This document shows, piece by piece, positions 8,366-17,373 of a stretch of 55,319 nucleotides of DNA. The position numbers were made by a program, and so were the translations under genes. This stretch comes from Oliverpabstia intestinalis (lineage in GTDB: Bacteria > Bacillota > Clostridia > Lachnospirales > Lachnospiraceae): positions 1 through 55,319 of the forward strand of contig NZ_VUMS01000019.1 in the NCBI RefSeq assembly GCF_009696065.1. The letters are read 5' to 3'. The notes under the pieces were generated by a model. It had not been told where the DNA came from and did no database searches. It was given only the letters and a program-made list of their open reading frames with translations. Every line of letters begins with the position of its first letter. The stretch's first letter is position 1.

Positions 8366-8507
8366 GGAAAAAACTGTGCATAAAGAGTTCTGTATTTAGT
8401 GAAATAGACGGAAAGAACATCCGTAGAACGATTTGCGATGAGCATGTTCTACGGATGTTCTATTCTGTCTATGAACTATCAGTAACAGGAAATGCACAGT
8501 TTTTTCC
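8366..8507. repeat. Large nested palindrome between the amidohydrolase remnant and ftsH
   Basis: The outer arms GGAAAAAACTGTGCAT (8366-8381) and ATGCACAGTTTTTTCC (8492-8507) are perfect 16-base inverted repeats. Nested inside are ATAGAC/GTCTAT (8404-8409, 8467-8472) and a perfect 15-base pair, GAACATCCGTAGAAC (8415-8429) and GTTCTACGGATGTTC (8446-8460), around a 16-base loop. The loop contains TTGCGATGAGCATGTT (8433-8448), which also occurs once more at 8320-8335. The structure could act as a bidirectional terminator for the convergent genes, or be a palindromic mobile remnant (MITE-like). Confidence 0.75.
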
Positions 8508-8514
8508 GTCAATA

Positions 8515-10329
8515 TTATGCATTGAGGATTTCCATGAATTCTTCTCCTGTGATTGTTTCTTTTTCATAAAGGAACTGTGCCAGCTCGTCCAGTTTGGATC
8601 TGTTTTCCAGAAGAATCCGGATGGCTTTTTCGTGCTGTTTTTTGACCAGTGCCACTACCTGGCGGTCAATCTCTGTCTGGGTCTCTGAGGAGCAGGCCAG
8701 AGAAGCGTCACCGCCCAGATACTGATTGGTGACTGTTTCCAGCGCCACCATATCAAAGCCCTCACTCATACCGTAGCGGGTAATCATGGCACGGGCCAGA
8801 CGGGTAGCCTGCTCGATGTCGTTGGAGGCGCCGGTGGTGACGGAACCGAAGATGACTTCCTCAGCAGCACGACCGCCGGTGAAGGTGGCAATTTTATTTT
8901 CAATTTCTTCTTTGGTCATGAGGTAATGGTTGCCTTCGTCCACCTGCATGGTATAACCCAGAGCACCGGAGGTTCGCGGAATAATGGTAATCTTCTGAAC
9001 CGGTGCGGAGTTGCTCTGTTTAGCAGCTACAAGGGCGTGACCGATTTCATGGTAAGAAACGATAAGTTTTTCTTTGCTGGTCAAAATGGCATTCTTCTTC
9101 TGGTATCCGGCGATAACAACTTCAATACTTTCTTCCAGGTCGGACTGGGTGGCGAATTTACGTCCGTCACGGACGGCACGAAGAGCCGCTTCGTTGACGA
9201 TATTGGCCAGTTCAGCGCCGGAAGCACCGGAAGCCATGCGGGCAATTTTGTTGAAGTCCACATTGTCTCCGATACGGATCTTTTTGGCGTGAACTTTAAG
9301 GATTTCTTCGCGACCTTTCAGATCCGGCAGCTCAACAGGAACTCGTCTGTCAAATCGTCCCGGGCGGGTCAGAGCAGGGTCCAGAGATTCCGGACGGTTA
9401 GTGGCAGCCAGAATGATGACGCCTGTGTTGCCTTCAAAACCATCCATTTCTGTCAGCAGCTGATTCAATGTCTGCTCCCGTTCGTCGTTGCCGCCGATCT
9501 GACCATCACGCTTTTTGCCGATGGCATCAATTTCGTCGATGAAGACGATACAAGGAGCTTTCTCTTTAGCCTGTTTAAACAGGTCACGGACCTTGGATGC
9601 ACCCATGCCGACGAACATTTCCACGAATTCAGAACCGGACATGGAGAAGAATGGAACATTGGCTTCCCCAGCGACGGCCTTGGCCAGCATGGTTTTACCG
9701 GTTCCGGGAGGTCCTACGAGCAGAATGCCCTTTGGCATGGAGGCACCGATGTCTTTATATTTGCCCGGATTGTGGAGATAATCCACGATTTCTGTCAGAT
9801 TTTCCTTGGCTTCATCTTCTCCGGCCACATCAGAGAACTTGATGCCTTCGGAAGATTTTACATAGACTTTGGCATTGCTCTTGCCCATGCCGAACATCAT
9901 GGAATCCTTGCCGCCGCTCATTTTGGAAAGCATTTTTTTAGATATATATTGTCCAATAACAATGAATATCAGCAGCGGGAGTACCCATGAAAGGAATATG
10001 CTCAGCAAAGGAGACATTTCTTCGATGATCTCGCTGGAGAATTCTGCACCGGAGGCATAGAGCCGCTCTGTACGTGCAGGGTCATCCATGATGCCGGTTT
10101 TGTAAATCTGTGAGTTATCTTTGTTTGTAAAGAGAATCTGATTGTCCTGGATCTGTACCTGACCGATTTCTTTATTGTTGGTCATTGTGATAAATGTACC
10201 GTAATCAACCTCCTGGACGCTCCGGCGATTCAGCAGGGGCATGGCCAGAACATTGAAGAGAAAGATGACCAGCAGAACAATTGTGTAATAATAAAGCCAG
10301 TTTTTCTTTGGAGTTTTGACTTCATTCAT
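8515..10329 (-). CDS. ftsH: ATP-dependent zinc metalloprotease FtsH
   Basis: FtsH is a membrane-anchored AAA+ protease that extracts and degrades membrane and misfolded cytosolic proteins. The 604-residue sequence has two N-terminal membrane segments (about 12-33 and 108-128) with an extracellular loop between. The AAA module follows: Walker A 206-213 (GPPGTGKT), Walker B 261-266 (IVFIDE), and the second region of homology ending in RPGRFDRR. The zinc site is HEIGH 427-431 with Asp504 as the probable third ligand. Length is near the usual 600-650. The start at 10329 has AGGAGG upstream (rev. comp. of 10335-10343). It lies 15 bases downstream of the small gene ending at 10345, so the two are probably co-transcribed. 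Confidence 0.96.
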   Translation of the reverse strand: MNEVKTPKKNWLYYYTIVLLVIFLFNVLAMPLLNRRSVQEVDYGTFITMTNNKEIGQVQIQDNQILFTNKDNSQIYKTGIMDDPARTERLYASGAEFSSEIIEEMSPLLSIFLSWVLPLLIFIVIGQYISKKMLSKMSGGKDSMMFGMGKSNAKVYVKSSEGIKFSDVAGEDEAKENLTEIVDYLHNPGKYKDIGASMPKGILLVGPPGTGKTMLAKAVAGEANVPFFSMSGSEFVEMFVGMGASKVRDLFKQAKEKAPCIVFIDEIDAIGKKRDGQIGGNDEREQTLNQLLTEMDGFEGNTGVIILAATNRPESLDPALTRPGRFDRRVPVELPDLKGREEILKVHAKKIRIGDNVDFNKIARMASGASGAELANIVNEAALRAVRDGRKFATQSDLEESIEVVIAGYQKKNAILTSKEKLIVSYHEIGHALVAAKQSNSAPVQKITIIPRTSGALGYTMQVDEGNHYLMTKEEIENKIATFTGGRAAEEVIFGSVTTGASNDIEQATRLARAMITRYGMSEGFDMVALETVTNQYLGGDASLACSSETQTEIDRQVVALVKKQHEKAIRILLENRSKLDELAQFLYEKETITGEEFMEILNA

Positions 10330-10344
10330 GTGTATTTCCTCCTA

Positions 10345-10776
10345 TTAGATAATATTGTTTGATGGGTCATAGCTGTTTTGAAGATCGATGGCTTTCAGGG
10401 AAACCATCAGCGCATGGCGGATTGCCTGGGACGCAAAATCGATGGCATATTCGGCATAGAGGGAGACGGCCTCTGCCAGATCCTGCTCTCTGTTGCCGCT
10501 GTCCATACATTCAGGCAATTTGTCTTTCAGAATATCTCTCATATGCCTGTAGTAGGTCAGCTGTGCTTCCGACAGAGCAACGATGGCAGGAGAACGGCCT
10601 TCACGTATACTGTTTTCCAGAAAATCTGTATTCTGCTGATACTCATCGTTCAGATGCCGGAGATATTGGTCGATGGAATCCGTGTCTGCTGATTGGAAAC
10701 GATCCAGACAGCCCATGAATTCATCCTGCTGCTTTTTCAGTTCGCCAAGCTTGGCTGCAAAAATTTCCTGTTCCAT
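10345..10776 (-). CDS. Hypothetical protein upstream of ftsH
   Basis: A 143-residue, mostly helical soluble protein rich in Glu, Gln and Lys, with no membrane segment, signal peptide or recognisable catalytic motif. Coiled-coil character is likely in residues 1-60. The start is well supported by GGAAGGAG about 8 bases upstream. It sits 15 bases before ftsH on the same strand, so it may be an adaptor or substrate of FtsH or just share its transcript. I do not recognise the family. Confidence 0.7.
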   Translation of the reverse strand: MEQEIFAAKLGELKKQQDEFMGCLDRFQSADTDSIDQYLRHLNDEYQQNTDFLENSIREGRSPAIVALSEAQLTYYRHMRDILKDKLPECMDSGNREQDLAEAVSLYAEYAIDFASQAIRHALMVSLKAIDLQNSYDPSNNII

Positions 10777-10902
10777 TGGATGCTCCTTCCTGTTGATTTT
10801 GAAAAGTGTTTCGCTCTATGATTTATTTATACCAGTTTCAGGAAGCAAAAACCATTCTCATTATTTGGAAAATGTATTGACAAATATCTGAAAATGTCAA
10901 AA

Positions 10903-10930
10903 GGGGTATTACACATCGTGTAACACCCCT
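10903..10930 (-). terminator. Terminator of the MATE-TetR operon
   Basis: GGGGTATTACAC and GTGTAACACCCC form a 12-bp stem with a single mismatch and a 3-base loop. Read on the minus strand, the hairpin is followed by TTTTGACATTTT. It lies 49 bases beyond the regulator's stop codon. Confidence 0.65.
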
Positions 10931-10978
10931 GGTTCAAAGGCCTTATTATGAAATTTTTTCTTCCATGTGTTCATGAGA

Positions 10979-11515
10979 CTATCGGGAAGACAACATCTGG
11001 CCGGACAGGATCAGATAAATCTGGCGGGAGAGCAGGTCGACGTTTGTCCTTACGTCCAGGCAGGCCATTTTGATCATACCGATCATACCGAAGGTACAGA
11101 AGTCCAGGAGGGCTTCCAGATCAGAGTAGGACAGGTCTATATCGGGCCGTGCATGGCGGGCAAATGCCATCATATACTGGCGCATAACAGGAAAAAGTAC
11201 TTTTTCTATTTCTTCACGCTTCTGTGAACGCATGAGTTTCCTGATCAGAGAGTCATCTTTGATGGTGGATTCTACAATGATCCTGCAGGCGTTCTGCGGG
11301 CTGTCGGCTTCATAGATATTTGTGAGAAGCTGTGCGGCTGAAGCTCTGATACACCATTCAATAACATCAACAATATCTTTGAAATGATAGTAGAAGGTCT
11401 GTCGGGAGATGTGGCAGGTTTCTACCAGTACCTTTACCGTAATTTTATCGACATCTTTATACTGAAGCAGTGAGAGGAAGGCTTCTGCAATCGTAGCTTT
11501 CATATCAGCTGGCAT
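10979..11515 (-). CDS. TetR/AcrR-family transcriptional regulator
   Basis: A small one-domain-plus-ligand-domain repressor of about 178 residues. The N-terminal helix-turn-helix is plain: ITVKVLVETCHISRQTFYYHFKD is the TetR recognition region. The C-terminal half would sense a ligand. ATG 11515 is chosen because AAAGG then lies about 12 bases upstream; an ATG at 11527 would be directly against that site. The gene overlaps the end of the MATE exporter gene and shares its transcript, so it likely represses its own operon in the absence of a transported compound. The ligand is unknown. Confidence 0.88.
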   Translation of the reverse strand: MPADMKATIAEAFLSLLQYKDVDKITVKVLVETCHISRQTFYYHFKDIVDVIEWCIRASAAQLLTNIYEADSPQNACRIIVESTIKDDSLIRKLMRSQKREEIEKVLFPVMRQYMMAFARHARPDIDLSYSDLEALLDFCTFGMIGMIKMACLDVRTNVDLLSRQIYLILSGQMLSSR

Positions 11516-12839
11516 GGGTCTGTTCATCCTTTCTGTGGGGTGTCCGGGTCAGTAGTATGATCATGGCGATCAGGGCTACAAGACCTTCTGATGCCGGACA
11601 GGACAGCCATACACCGGTCATTCCAAAGAGGGAGGACAGCAGAATCGTCATTGGAATAATAATGATCAGTCCCCTCAAAAGTGAGATGATCTGTGCGGGA
11701 ACGGGTCTTTCCGTAGAGGCCAGGAAAACTGCCATAATAATATTATAATCCATAAACGGGGTAGAGACAAAATATAATTTCAGGCCGATAGTGGCAATTT
11801 GCTGAAGCTGGCGGCTGTGTTCGCTGTTAAATGCTGCTGTAATCGGATCTGCAAATATGAAAACAAACAGATAGACAATGGCAGACAGAAGAAGCATGAG
11901 CGTGAGAGCATAATGCCGTACTTTTTGTACAACGGTATAATCGCCGCTTCCATGGGTACGGCTGGTCAGAGGCTGCATACCCTGGGCTATACCTGTGAAA
12001 ATGGAACTGACCACCAGAGACAGATTGGCGATGACGCCATAGGCTGCGACGCCTGTGTTGCCCTGCAGATTCAGGATAACGAAATTAAATACAATAATAA
12101 CAATACCGGAGGATAGCTCTGTAATCAGAGATGGAAATCCAAGCATAGATGTTGAAGCTGTCAGTTTCAGATCCGGTTTTAAAGATATCAGATGAAATTG
12201 ATTTTTTCCCTTTCTGAAATGAGCGGACAGGATGGCCATATTGATGACAGGGGCGAAGCCCGTTGCCAGAACTGCTCCAAGAATACCCATTTGCAGGGGA
12301 AATATAAAAATAAAGTCGAAAAATACATTGGACAGACAGCCGGTGGTGGTTGCCAGCATGGCCAGCTTCGGGTCTCCGTCATTACGCACAAAGGCATTCA
12401 GAATATTGCTCAGAATAAATGCCGGTGAAAACAGCAGAATCACTCTCAGATAAGTGCGTGTCATGGCCCAGGTTGCTTCATCTGCGCCAAGAAGGCGGGC
12501 AATGGCACCGGGAAGGAATATCCCGCACAGAACAAAGATCAGAACGGGGATAATGGCCATATAGATCGAATTGGTGAAGACGGCATTCTGCCGGAATGTA
12601 TCATTTCTGCTTTTATAAATAGCATATTTAATGGCACCGCCCATTCCAAGCATCAGACCGCAGCCATTGATCAGACTGTAGACGGGGATGGCCAGATTCA
12701 GGGCCGTCAGCCCGTTAATACCAATGCCCCGGGCAATAAAAAATGTATCTGCCAGTATATAGAAGGACAATGCCAGCATACCAAGTATATTCAGAAAGGT
12801 ATATCGGATAAATTCTTTAAAATAGTTTGAATGTGTCAA
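11505..12839 (-). CDS. MATE-family multidrug/toxin efflux transporter
   Basis: A polytopic membrane protein with about 12 predicted transmembrane helices and the MATE pattern, including LADTFFIARGIGINGLTALNLAIPVYSLINGCGLMLGMGGA near the N-terminus and NAFVRNDGDPKLAMLATTTGCLSNVFFDFIFIF before the second half. Such exporters use Na+ or H+ gradients to expel cationic compounds. The start is taken as TTG 12839 (444 residues) because AGGAGA lies 6 bases upstream; the longer frame to 12905 would run through the promoter. A TetR-type regulator overlaps its 3' end. Confidence 0.88.
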   Translation of the reverse strand: MTHSNYFKEFIRYTFLNILGMLALSFYILADTFFIARGIGINGLTALNLAIPVYSLINGCGLMLGMGGAIKYAIYKSRNDTFRQNAVFTNSIYMAIIPVLIFVLCGIFLPGAIARLLGADEATWAMTRTYLRVILLFSPAFILSNILNAFVRNDGDPKLAMLATTTGCLSNVFFDFIFIFPLQMGILGAVLATGFAPVINMAILSAHFRKGKNQFHLISLKPDLKLTASTSMLGFPSLITELSSGIVIIVFNFVILNLQGNTGVAAYGVIANLSLVVSSIFTGIAQGMQPLTSRTHGSGDYTVVQKVRHYALTLMLLLSAIVYLFVFIFADPITAAFNSEHSRQLQQIATIGLKLYFVSTPFMDYNIIMAVFLASTERPVPAQIISLLRGLIIIIPMTILLSSLFGMTGVWLSCPASEGLVALIAMIILLTRTPHRKDEQTHAS

Positions 12840-12875
12840 TCGTGTTCTCCTGATGTATATTGTAAATATGAAGAG

Positions 12876-12905
12876 ATTATAGTATAACCAGAACAGTTTT
12901 GTCAA
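12876..12905 (-). promoter_or_regulatory. Sigma-A-type promoter of the MATE-TetR operon
   Basis: On the minus strand, TTGACA (12905-12900) and TATAAT (12881-12876) are separated by 18 bases, both perfect hexamers. The transcript would start about 30 bases before the TTG start codon at 12839. Confidence 0.75.
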
Positions 12906-12911
12906 CGAGAA

Positions 12912-12928
12912 GAACCGTCCCCTGTCCC
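12912..12928 (+). repeat. REP element, partial solo copy
   Basis: Contains the core GAACCGTCCCCTGTCCC that is shared with the two copies flanking the RAYT transposase (16349-16373, 17339-17364). The 5' arm GGGACAG is missing. It is followed by TTGAAGAAG, which resembles the sequence after the copy at 20977-21001. Confidence 0.75.
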
Positions 12929-12948
12929 TTGAAGAAGAGCATTGTGGA

Positions 12949-12977
12949 TTGAAACCGGTTATGATAAACTATATATA
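12949..12977 (+). promoter_or_regulatory. Candidate promoter of the unknown regulator gene
   Basis: TTGAAA (12949-12954) and TATATA (12972-12977) with a 17-base spacer. It lies about 45 bases before the ribosome binding site AGAGGG at 13013-13018. Confidence 0.5.
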
Positions 12978-13065
12978 AAACACTGCCAATTACTGCCAGC
13001 AAATATAGTATAAGAGGGATAGAAATGGAAAAAAAAACAGATTCAGCTATTTACTTGAACGGCTG

Positions 13066-14514
13066 ATGCTTGCAGCTGATCTTAAAAATTATACACTTGC
13101 AATGGAGCTTCAGTATGATGTGTCTTATATCAGCAAATGGGTTAGTGGGAAGGTACTTCCGGCAGAGAAAAGTTCGGAGAAAGTTCTTCGCGGGATCAGC
13201 CGATGTATTGTTGATGCATTATCGGATACTGCCAGAGAAAAATTGTGTCAGGATTATCAGGTTTTTGACATGGAGGATCTGGAACGGGCAATCTATGACC
13301 ATCTGGAAGCGGAATATAATTATGTAAAAGGATTGACCAAATCTATCGGCACCGATATCGCACCAAAAACCCTGCACTTTGCATCTCTTACTCTCCCACA
13401 ATTCGCAGCCAAAATGCATCATCCTGCACTGAGGAATATCAATTCTCTGAATGTTGTGGCTGCGATGGATATTCTGTCTATGGAACGGGAATACCGGTTC
13501 CTTGTGACACAGATGAGCAATCAGCATATGCCGCTGAATCGTGAATTGTCAGAAGTTCATTATTCTCTGATGCTGAATCTGGAGATTGGCAGGAGAGATT
13601 ATATTTATGATTCCATTTTTCTGATCAATATGCTTTCAGATAATACGAATATAGATTTCAACATTTATGAATGTCCACAGGCATATGGAAAGCTGATTTT
13701 TGCGGTAAAGGATTCCTACTGTATTTCAGGAATGCTCATAGGTTCCAACCGTTGCTTATCTGTGACGATCAGTGAGGAAGAAGAATTCAGGGAGATCATG
13801 TATGAGAGAACCAGTGCGCTTTGCCACAGGGAAATGCTTCTGTTCAGAAAAACGACAATGGATGAGATGCTGCTGAAATATGATTATATTCAGTCTATGC
13901 TTTCGCCGGATCTGAGATGGCTCATAGGACGCATGACGGAACATTTCCTTTCGGATGATCTGTTTGAGGAAGTGCTGGAACAGGTCTGTCTGTCCGGTAA
14001 ATGGGCAGTTGATAAGGAGTCGCTTCGACGGGTACATAGTTTGACCAAAACAGTTCTGGAAGAGTCGGGAATAAAGATCATGATTTATGAATCGGCCTTC
14101 ACAGCATTTTCTGTATCCGGGGAAATGGATTTTTATGGTCATACAGTAACGCTTACAACAGATCAGCGTTTGAGATATATTCAATATATGTCATCGTTGC
14201 TGGATACAAAAAATAATCTGGCTGTAAAAATGGTGCATGGAAGATTTGTTACAGATTTCCAGTACAGTGCCAAGCCATGCCTGTTCCTGTCGGACAGTAT
14301 CAGCTATATGCGTCTTGATTCAGAAAACCCTCAGAACAATAATCTTATTCTCAATGCGCCTACCATTAAGGAAATGTTTCAAAAATTTTACAGCGAAATC
14401 TGGAATCATCAGCATGCTGTGGTGATTGAAGACAGAGCGACCATCCAGGATACGATGGATTATGCTTTGCAAGCGGTCCGGCTTCTGTCAAAGTCGGATT
14501 CTGGAAATTTGTGA
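13066..14514 (+). CDS. Helix-turn-helix regulator-like protein, start offset by a poly-A tract
   Basis: A 482-residue soluble protein. The N-terminus, ALTNYT-like KNYTLAMELQYDVSYISKWVSGK, looks like a Cro/XRE-type DNA-binding helix-turn-helix; the remaining 400 residues do not match a family I recognise. The best ribosome binding site (AGAGGG 13013-13018) points to ATG 13025, but that frame stops at 13066 after 13 codons because a run of nine A follows. With ten A the reading would be continuous and add RFSYLLERLM in front of the helix-turn-helix. The stop of the short frame overlaps ATG 13066 as TGATG, so translational coupling is also possible. An adenylate-forming enzyme gene follows 104 bases downstream and may be its target. 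Confidence 0.7.
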   Translation: MLAADLKNYTLAMELQYDVSYISKWVSGKVLPAEKSSEKVLRGISRCIVDALSDTAREKLCQDYQVFDMEDLERAIYDHLEAEYNYVKGLTKSIGTDIAPKTLHFASLTLPQFAAKMHHPALRNINSLNVVAAMDILSMEREYRFLVTQMSNQHMPLNRELSEVHYSLMLNLEIGRRDYIYDSIFLINMLSDNTNIDFNIYECPQAYGKLIFAVKDSYCISGMLIGSNRCLSVTISEEEEFREIMYERTSALCHREMLLFRKTTMDEMLLKYDYIQSMLSPDLRWLIGRMTEHFLSDDLFEEVLEQVCLSGKWAVDKESLRRVHSLTKTVLEESGIKIMIYESAFTAFSVSGEMDFYGHTVTLTTDQRLRYIQYMSSLLDTKNNLAVKMVHGRFVTDFQYSAKPCLFLSDSISYMRLDSENPQNNNLILNAPTIKEMFQKFYSEIWNHQHAVVIEDRATIQDTMDYALQAVRLLSKSDSGNL

Positions 14515-14618
14515 TTCATTTTTGTCACTTTTTATCCTTTTATCTCTCGTGCCATATGCTTTCAGTCGTGATAGACTGCAAGTTGTCCGAATAACACAGA
14601 ATAAAAAGGAGAAAAAGT

Positions 14619-16337
14619 ATGAGTACAAACGCTGTTTTAACTGGCAGACCAAGTATTGACCGGCCATGGATGAAGTTTTACCCGGAAGCTGTACAGCAGC
14701 TTCGTATCCCTGAATGTACAATACAGGACTATTTAAAGATGAATTGCCCGGGAATGGAGACAGTTGCGATACATTATTACGGAACGGCTATTACCTGGAA
14801 AGCTGTTTTTGAGCAGGTGAATCTGACGGCAAAAGCATTGACCGCGATCGGGTTCCGGTGTGGAGATCAGATACCGGTATTTTTAAGATCGGTTCCGGAG
14901 TTTGTTTTTCTGCTTCTGGCAGCCGAAGCGATTGGTGCTTCTTTATTATGTCGTGATAATACCCTGGCTGAAAATGTGGAGGCTGTACGAAAATCAGGTG
15001 CAAGGGTGATCATTGCCCATGATTTTCTGACGAAAGTGGAAGAGGATGCCTATATAAATGCGGGGGTGGAGCGTATTGTCCTTTTGTCTCCGTATCGGCT
15101 GGCAGACCGGACCCAGATGCCGGAGCATATAATAAGTTATATCAGCAGTCAGTATCATGAGGATTCTGCTGAAGGTACAGAGTGTCTTTTATGGGATGAT
15201 TTTATTGCTGCGGGAGAAGCGTGTGCTGAAGAAATGGTGGTTCCGACGGATGTTGATCGTCCGCTGTTCCGTGCCTATACCAGCGGTTCGACCGGTCCTT
15301 CCAAGCAGGTCATTCACTCTGCACATTCCATGATCGGAATTGTTCATCAGATGTCTTTTTATGGTTCGTCCGGTGATTTCCGCCCTTCCTGGCTTTTGAC
15401 AAGCCTGCCGCCATGTCTGGTGGCCGTTGTTGTTTCTATGATTTTGTCGCCGCTGTCATCAAATAAAAAGCTGATTCTGGATCCTTTCTGTGATGTTTTT
15501 GATCTCGATCTGGAAATGATGCGTTATCGGCCGAATTGCTGGCCGCTGATCCCTATGTTTATAGAGATCCTCATGCACAGCAGCCGTATTCCTGAAGATT
15601 ATGACATGTCTCATTTGCTGGTGGCAGGTGCCGGATGCGAAGCCTTCAATAACGGACAGATCCGCCGTGCGCAGAAGTTCTTGAAAGCGCATAATTGTAA
15701 AGCTATCTTCTCTTCAGGCTATGGACAGAGCGAAGCCGGATCCAACTGCACACTGCCGTGTTTTGAGTATCCGATGGGCAATGGTAATATCGGTATTCCG
15801 ATGCCAATGACGACATTAAGTGTGTTTAAACCGGGAACCCAGGAAGAACTCTCCTATAACCAGCTGGGTGAGATATGTAAGACGGGACCGGGAAATATGC
15901 TGAGTTATGATAATGAAGAAGCAACTTCCAAAACGCTGCAGATGCATGGGGATGGTCAGTTATGGCTGCATACCGGAGATATCGGGTATATAAATGAAGA
16001 TGGTGTTGTGTTTGTCCTGACCCGTGGCAATTCCTGCCGTTTTGGCGGTGGCCGGCTTATCGACTTGGTTATGGAGAATAAGGTAATAGATGCCGGTATC
16101 AAAGGTATTGAGGATGAATTTTTCGTGGTGGCACCGGATGAAGCGCATGAAGGATATTTTCTCCCTTATCTCTATGTGGTTCTTAAAACCGGTTATGAGA
16201 TTGAAGATATCAGGCAGGCTGTTCTGGCGGTGCTGGAGCCCCATGAATATCCGGTTGACATCATCCGGCTTGAGAAGCGTCCGTTCTTCCATTTTAAGAC
16301 AAACCGTATTGAACTGAAACGGCAGCTGAAGGGATAA
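14619..16337 (+). CDS. Class I adenylate-forming (AMP-binding) enzyme
   Basis: A 572-residue ANL-superfamily enzyme that would activate a carboxylic acid as its acyl-adenylate. Visible motifs are the phosphate loop YTSGSTGPSKQ (about 222), the SSGYGQSEAG aromatic/Gln-rich motif, LHTGDIGY with the conserved Asp, and FHFKTNRIELKRQL at the C-terminus with the likely catalytic lysine. The acid substrate cannot be named, and no carrier-protein domain is present. It aligns from end to end with the protein at 50529-52283, including the N-terminal WMKFYPEA and IPEDYDMSHL segments, so they are paralogues. AAGGAG precedes the start. The upstream unknown regulator may control it. Confidence 0.85.
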   Translation: MSTNAVLTGRPSIDRPWMKFYPEAVQQLRIPECTIQDYLKMNCPGMETVAIHYYGTAITWKAVFEQVNLTAKALTAIGFRCGDQIPVFLRSVPEFVFLLLAAEAIGASLLCRDNTLAENVEAVRKSGARVIIAHDFLTKVEEDAYINAGVERIVLLSPYRLADRTQMPEHIISYISSQYHEDSAEGTECLLWDDFIAAGEACAEEMVVPTDVDRPLFRAYTSGSTGPSKQVIHSAHSMIGIVHQMSFYGSSGDFRPSWLLTSLPPCLVAVVVSMILSPLSSNKKLILDPFCDVFDLDLEMMRYRPNCWPLIPMFIEILMHSSRIPEDYDMSHLLVAGAGCEAFNNGQIRRAQKFLKAHNCKAIFSSGYGQSEAGSNCTLPCFEYPMGNGNIGIPMPMTTLSVFKPGTQEELSYNQLGEICKTGPGNMLSYDNEEATSKTLQMHGDGQLWLHTGDIGYINEDGVVFVLTRGNSCRFGGGRLIDLVMENKVIDAGIKGIEDEFFVVAPDEAHEGYFLPYLYVVLKTGYEIEDIRQAVLAVLEPHEYPVDIIRLEKRPFFHFKTNRIELKRQLKG

Positions 16338-16348
16338 GGGGACAAGGC

Positions 16349-16373
16349 GGGACAGAGAACCGTCCCCTGTCCC
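16349..16373 (+). repeat. REP element, transposase-proximal copy
   Basis: A 25-base element whose ends GGGACAG and CTGTCCC form a 7-bp stem; the middle holds the invariant AGAACCGTCC. It starts 12 bases after the adenylate-forming enzyme stop codon and ends 9 bases before the 3' end of the RAYT gene. Confidence 0.85.
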
Positions 16374-16382
16374 GCTTCCCCG

Positions 16383-17132
16383 TCAAAGTCTCCCGACAAC
16401 CGACTTTGATACCCCGGTCAGCCTGCTGATTTGACGAACAGACAATCCCGCTCCTTTTAATTTCTGTATACACAGATTTCTGTGATTGCGTTCCAATTTC
16501 TGAAACTCTGCCACATTTGTACATCCGGTAAGTTTCCACATCACCTCTTTACCCTTCTCATCGGAAATAAATGTACATTTAACCGACGAAATATCCATAC
16601 ATTTTTCATTGGCATCGCTGTTCATAAAGAATTCAAATTCATTTATCCCGGCAAAACATCTCAGTACTTTTTTAGTATCTGTAAAATCCTTTACTCCTAA
16701 ATATGCCTGATAATTACACCACCTATACTGATTCACTTTAGATACGATCCCTGCCTTTACAGGATTCTGAAATATATATCGAATCACAATAAGAAAATAT
16801 CTCTCCGTTTCCACCGGCTCACTCCGAAACCGATCCTGAAACAGATGTCCCATACGTTCATACTTATGATTGTACCAATATACATATCTGTCACAAATTC
16901 TTTTAAAAACTATCGATAACGGCTCTGTCCCTTCTTCCATCAAAAGATGAATATGATTGTTCATCAAACAATACGCAAAAATTGTGTATCCACAAATATC
17001 CCTGCACATTGATAATATACTTATAAAGTATCGAAAGTCTTCTTCATCTTCAAAAATAATCTGCTGGTTGACACCTCGCAGCATCACGTGATATATGTTT
17101 GTTTTACTGACAACTCTGGCTTTTCTCGGCAC
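16383..17132 (-). CDS. REP-associated tyrosine transposase (RAYT, Y1/TnpA_REP type)
   Basis: A 249-residue single-strand DNA transposase related to IS200/IS605 TnpA. The HUH motif is in NNHIHLLM, and the likely nucleophilic tyrosine is in the RICDRYVYWYNHKYERMGHLF helix. The segment PRKARVVSKTNIYHVMLRG is the standard N-terminus of the family, and the last 40 residues (SVRQISRLTGVSKSVVGRL) form a helix-turn-helix typical of REP-binding members. The start is GTG 17132 with AGGAGG directly upstream. RAYTs are usually single-copy domesticated proteins that handle REP hairpins rather than moving themselves; matching REP copies flank this gene. Confidence 0.9.
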   Translation of the reverse strand: MPRKARVVSKTNIYHVMLRGVNQQIIFEDEEDFRYFISILSMCRDICGYTIFAYCLMNNHIHLLMEEGTEPLSIVFKRICDRYVYWYNHKYERMGHLFQDRFRSEPVETERYFLIVIRYIFQNPVKAGIVSKVNQYRWCNYQAYLGVKDFTDTKKVLRCFAGINEFEFFMNSDANEKCMDISSVKCTFISDEKGKEVMWKLTGCTNVAEFQKLERNHRNLCIQKLKGAGLSVRQISRLTGVSKSVVGRL

Positions 17133-17338
17133 GGTTACCTCCTCTTAACAGACAATTCTGTGCTCCATACTCAATTATAAAGTGTTATACATACTGTTTA
17201 GTTAAAGATTGGGATAAATTTTAAGATCGGCTGACTGAAACAATCGGATAGATTTCTGTTGGGTTTACAAATACCCCTGAATTGCTATTTACAGAAATGG
17301 ATTTTATAATAGCATATCACAGGGATTAACGCAATAGT

Positions 17339-17364
17339 GGGACAGAGAACCGTCCCTCTGTCCC
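17339..17364 (+). repeat. REP element, distal copy
   Basis: The cleanest copy in the window: GGGACAGAG and CTCTGTCCC form a perfect 9-bp stem around AACCGTC. Same orientation as the copy at 16349-16373 on the other side of the transposase gene. Confidence 0.85.
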
Positions 17365-17373
17365 GATTAGCTA

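Larger units (their letters stand above)
16349..17364. mobile_element. REPtron: RAYT transposase flanked by two REP hairpins
   Basis: A Y1-type transposase gene lies between two directly repeated copies of a palindromic element, GGGACAG...CTGTCCC, at 16349-16373 and 17339-17364. This is the standard arrangement of REP-associated tyrosine transposases, which act on REP/BIME sequences. Two further copies of the element sit elsewhere in the window (12912-12928, 20977-21001). Confidence 0.8.

Noticed and set aside
8455-8688. 77-codon plus-strand frame over the palindrome
   Set aside because: Spans the inverted repeat and the antisense of ftsH; no ribosome binding site.
8926-9990. 354-codon plus-strand frame
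   Set aside because: Antisense to ftsH, which has complete AAA and zinc-protease motifs. Phe/Gly/Asp-rich shadow composition.
12840-12905. Longer N-terminus of the MATE exporter
   Set aside because: These codons overlap the TTGACA/TATAAT promoter. AGGAGA before TTG 12839 marks the real start.
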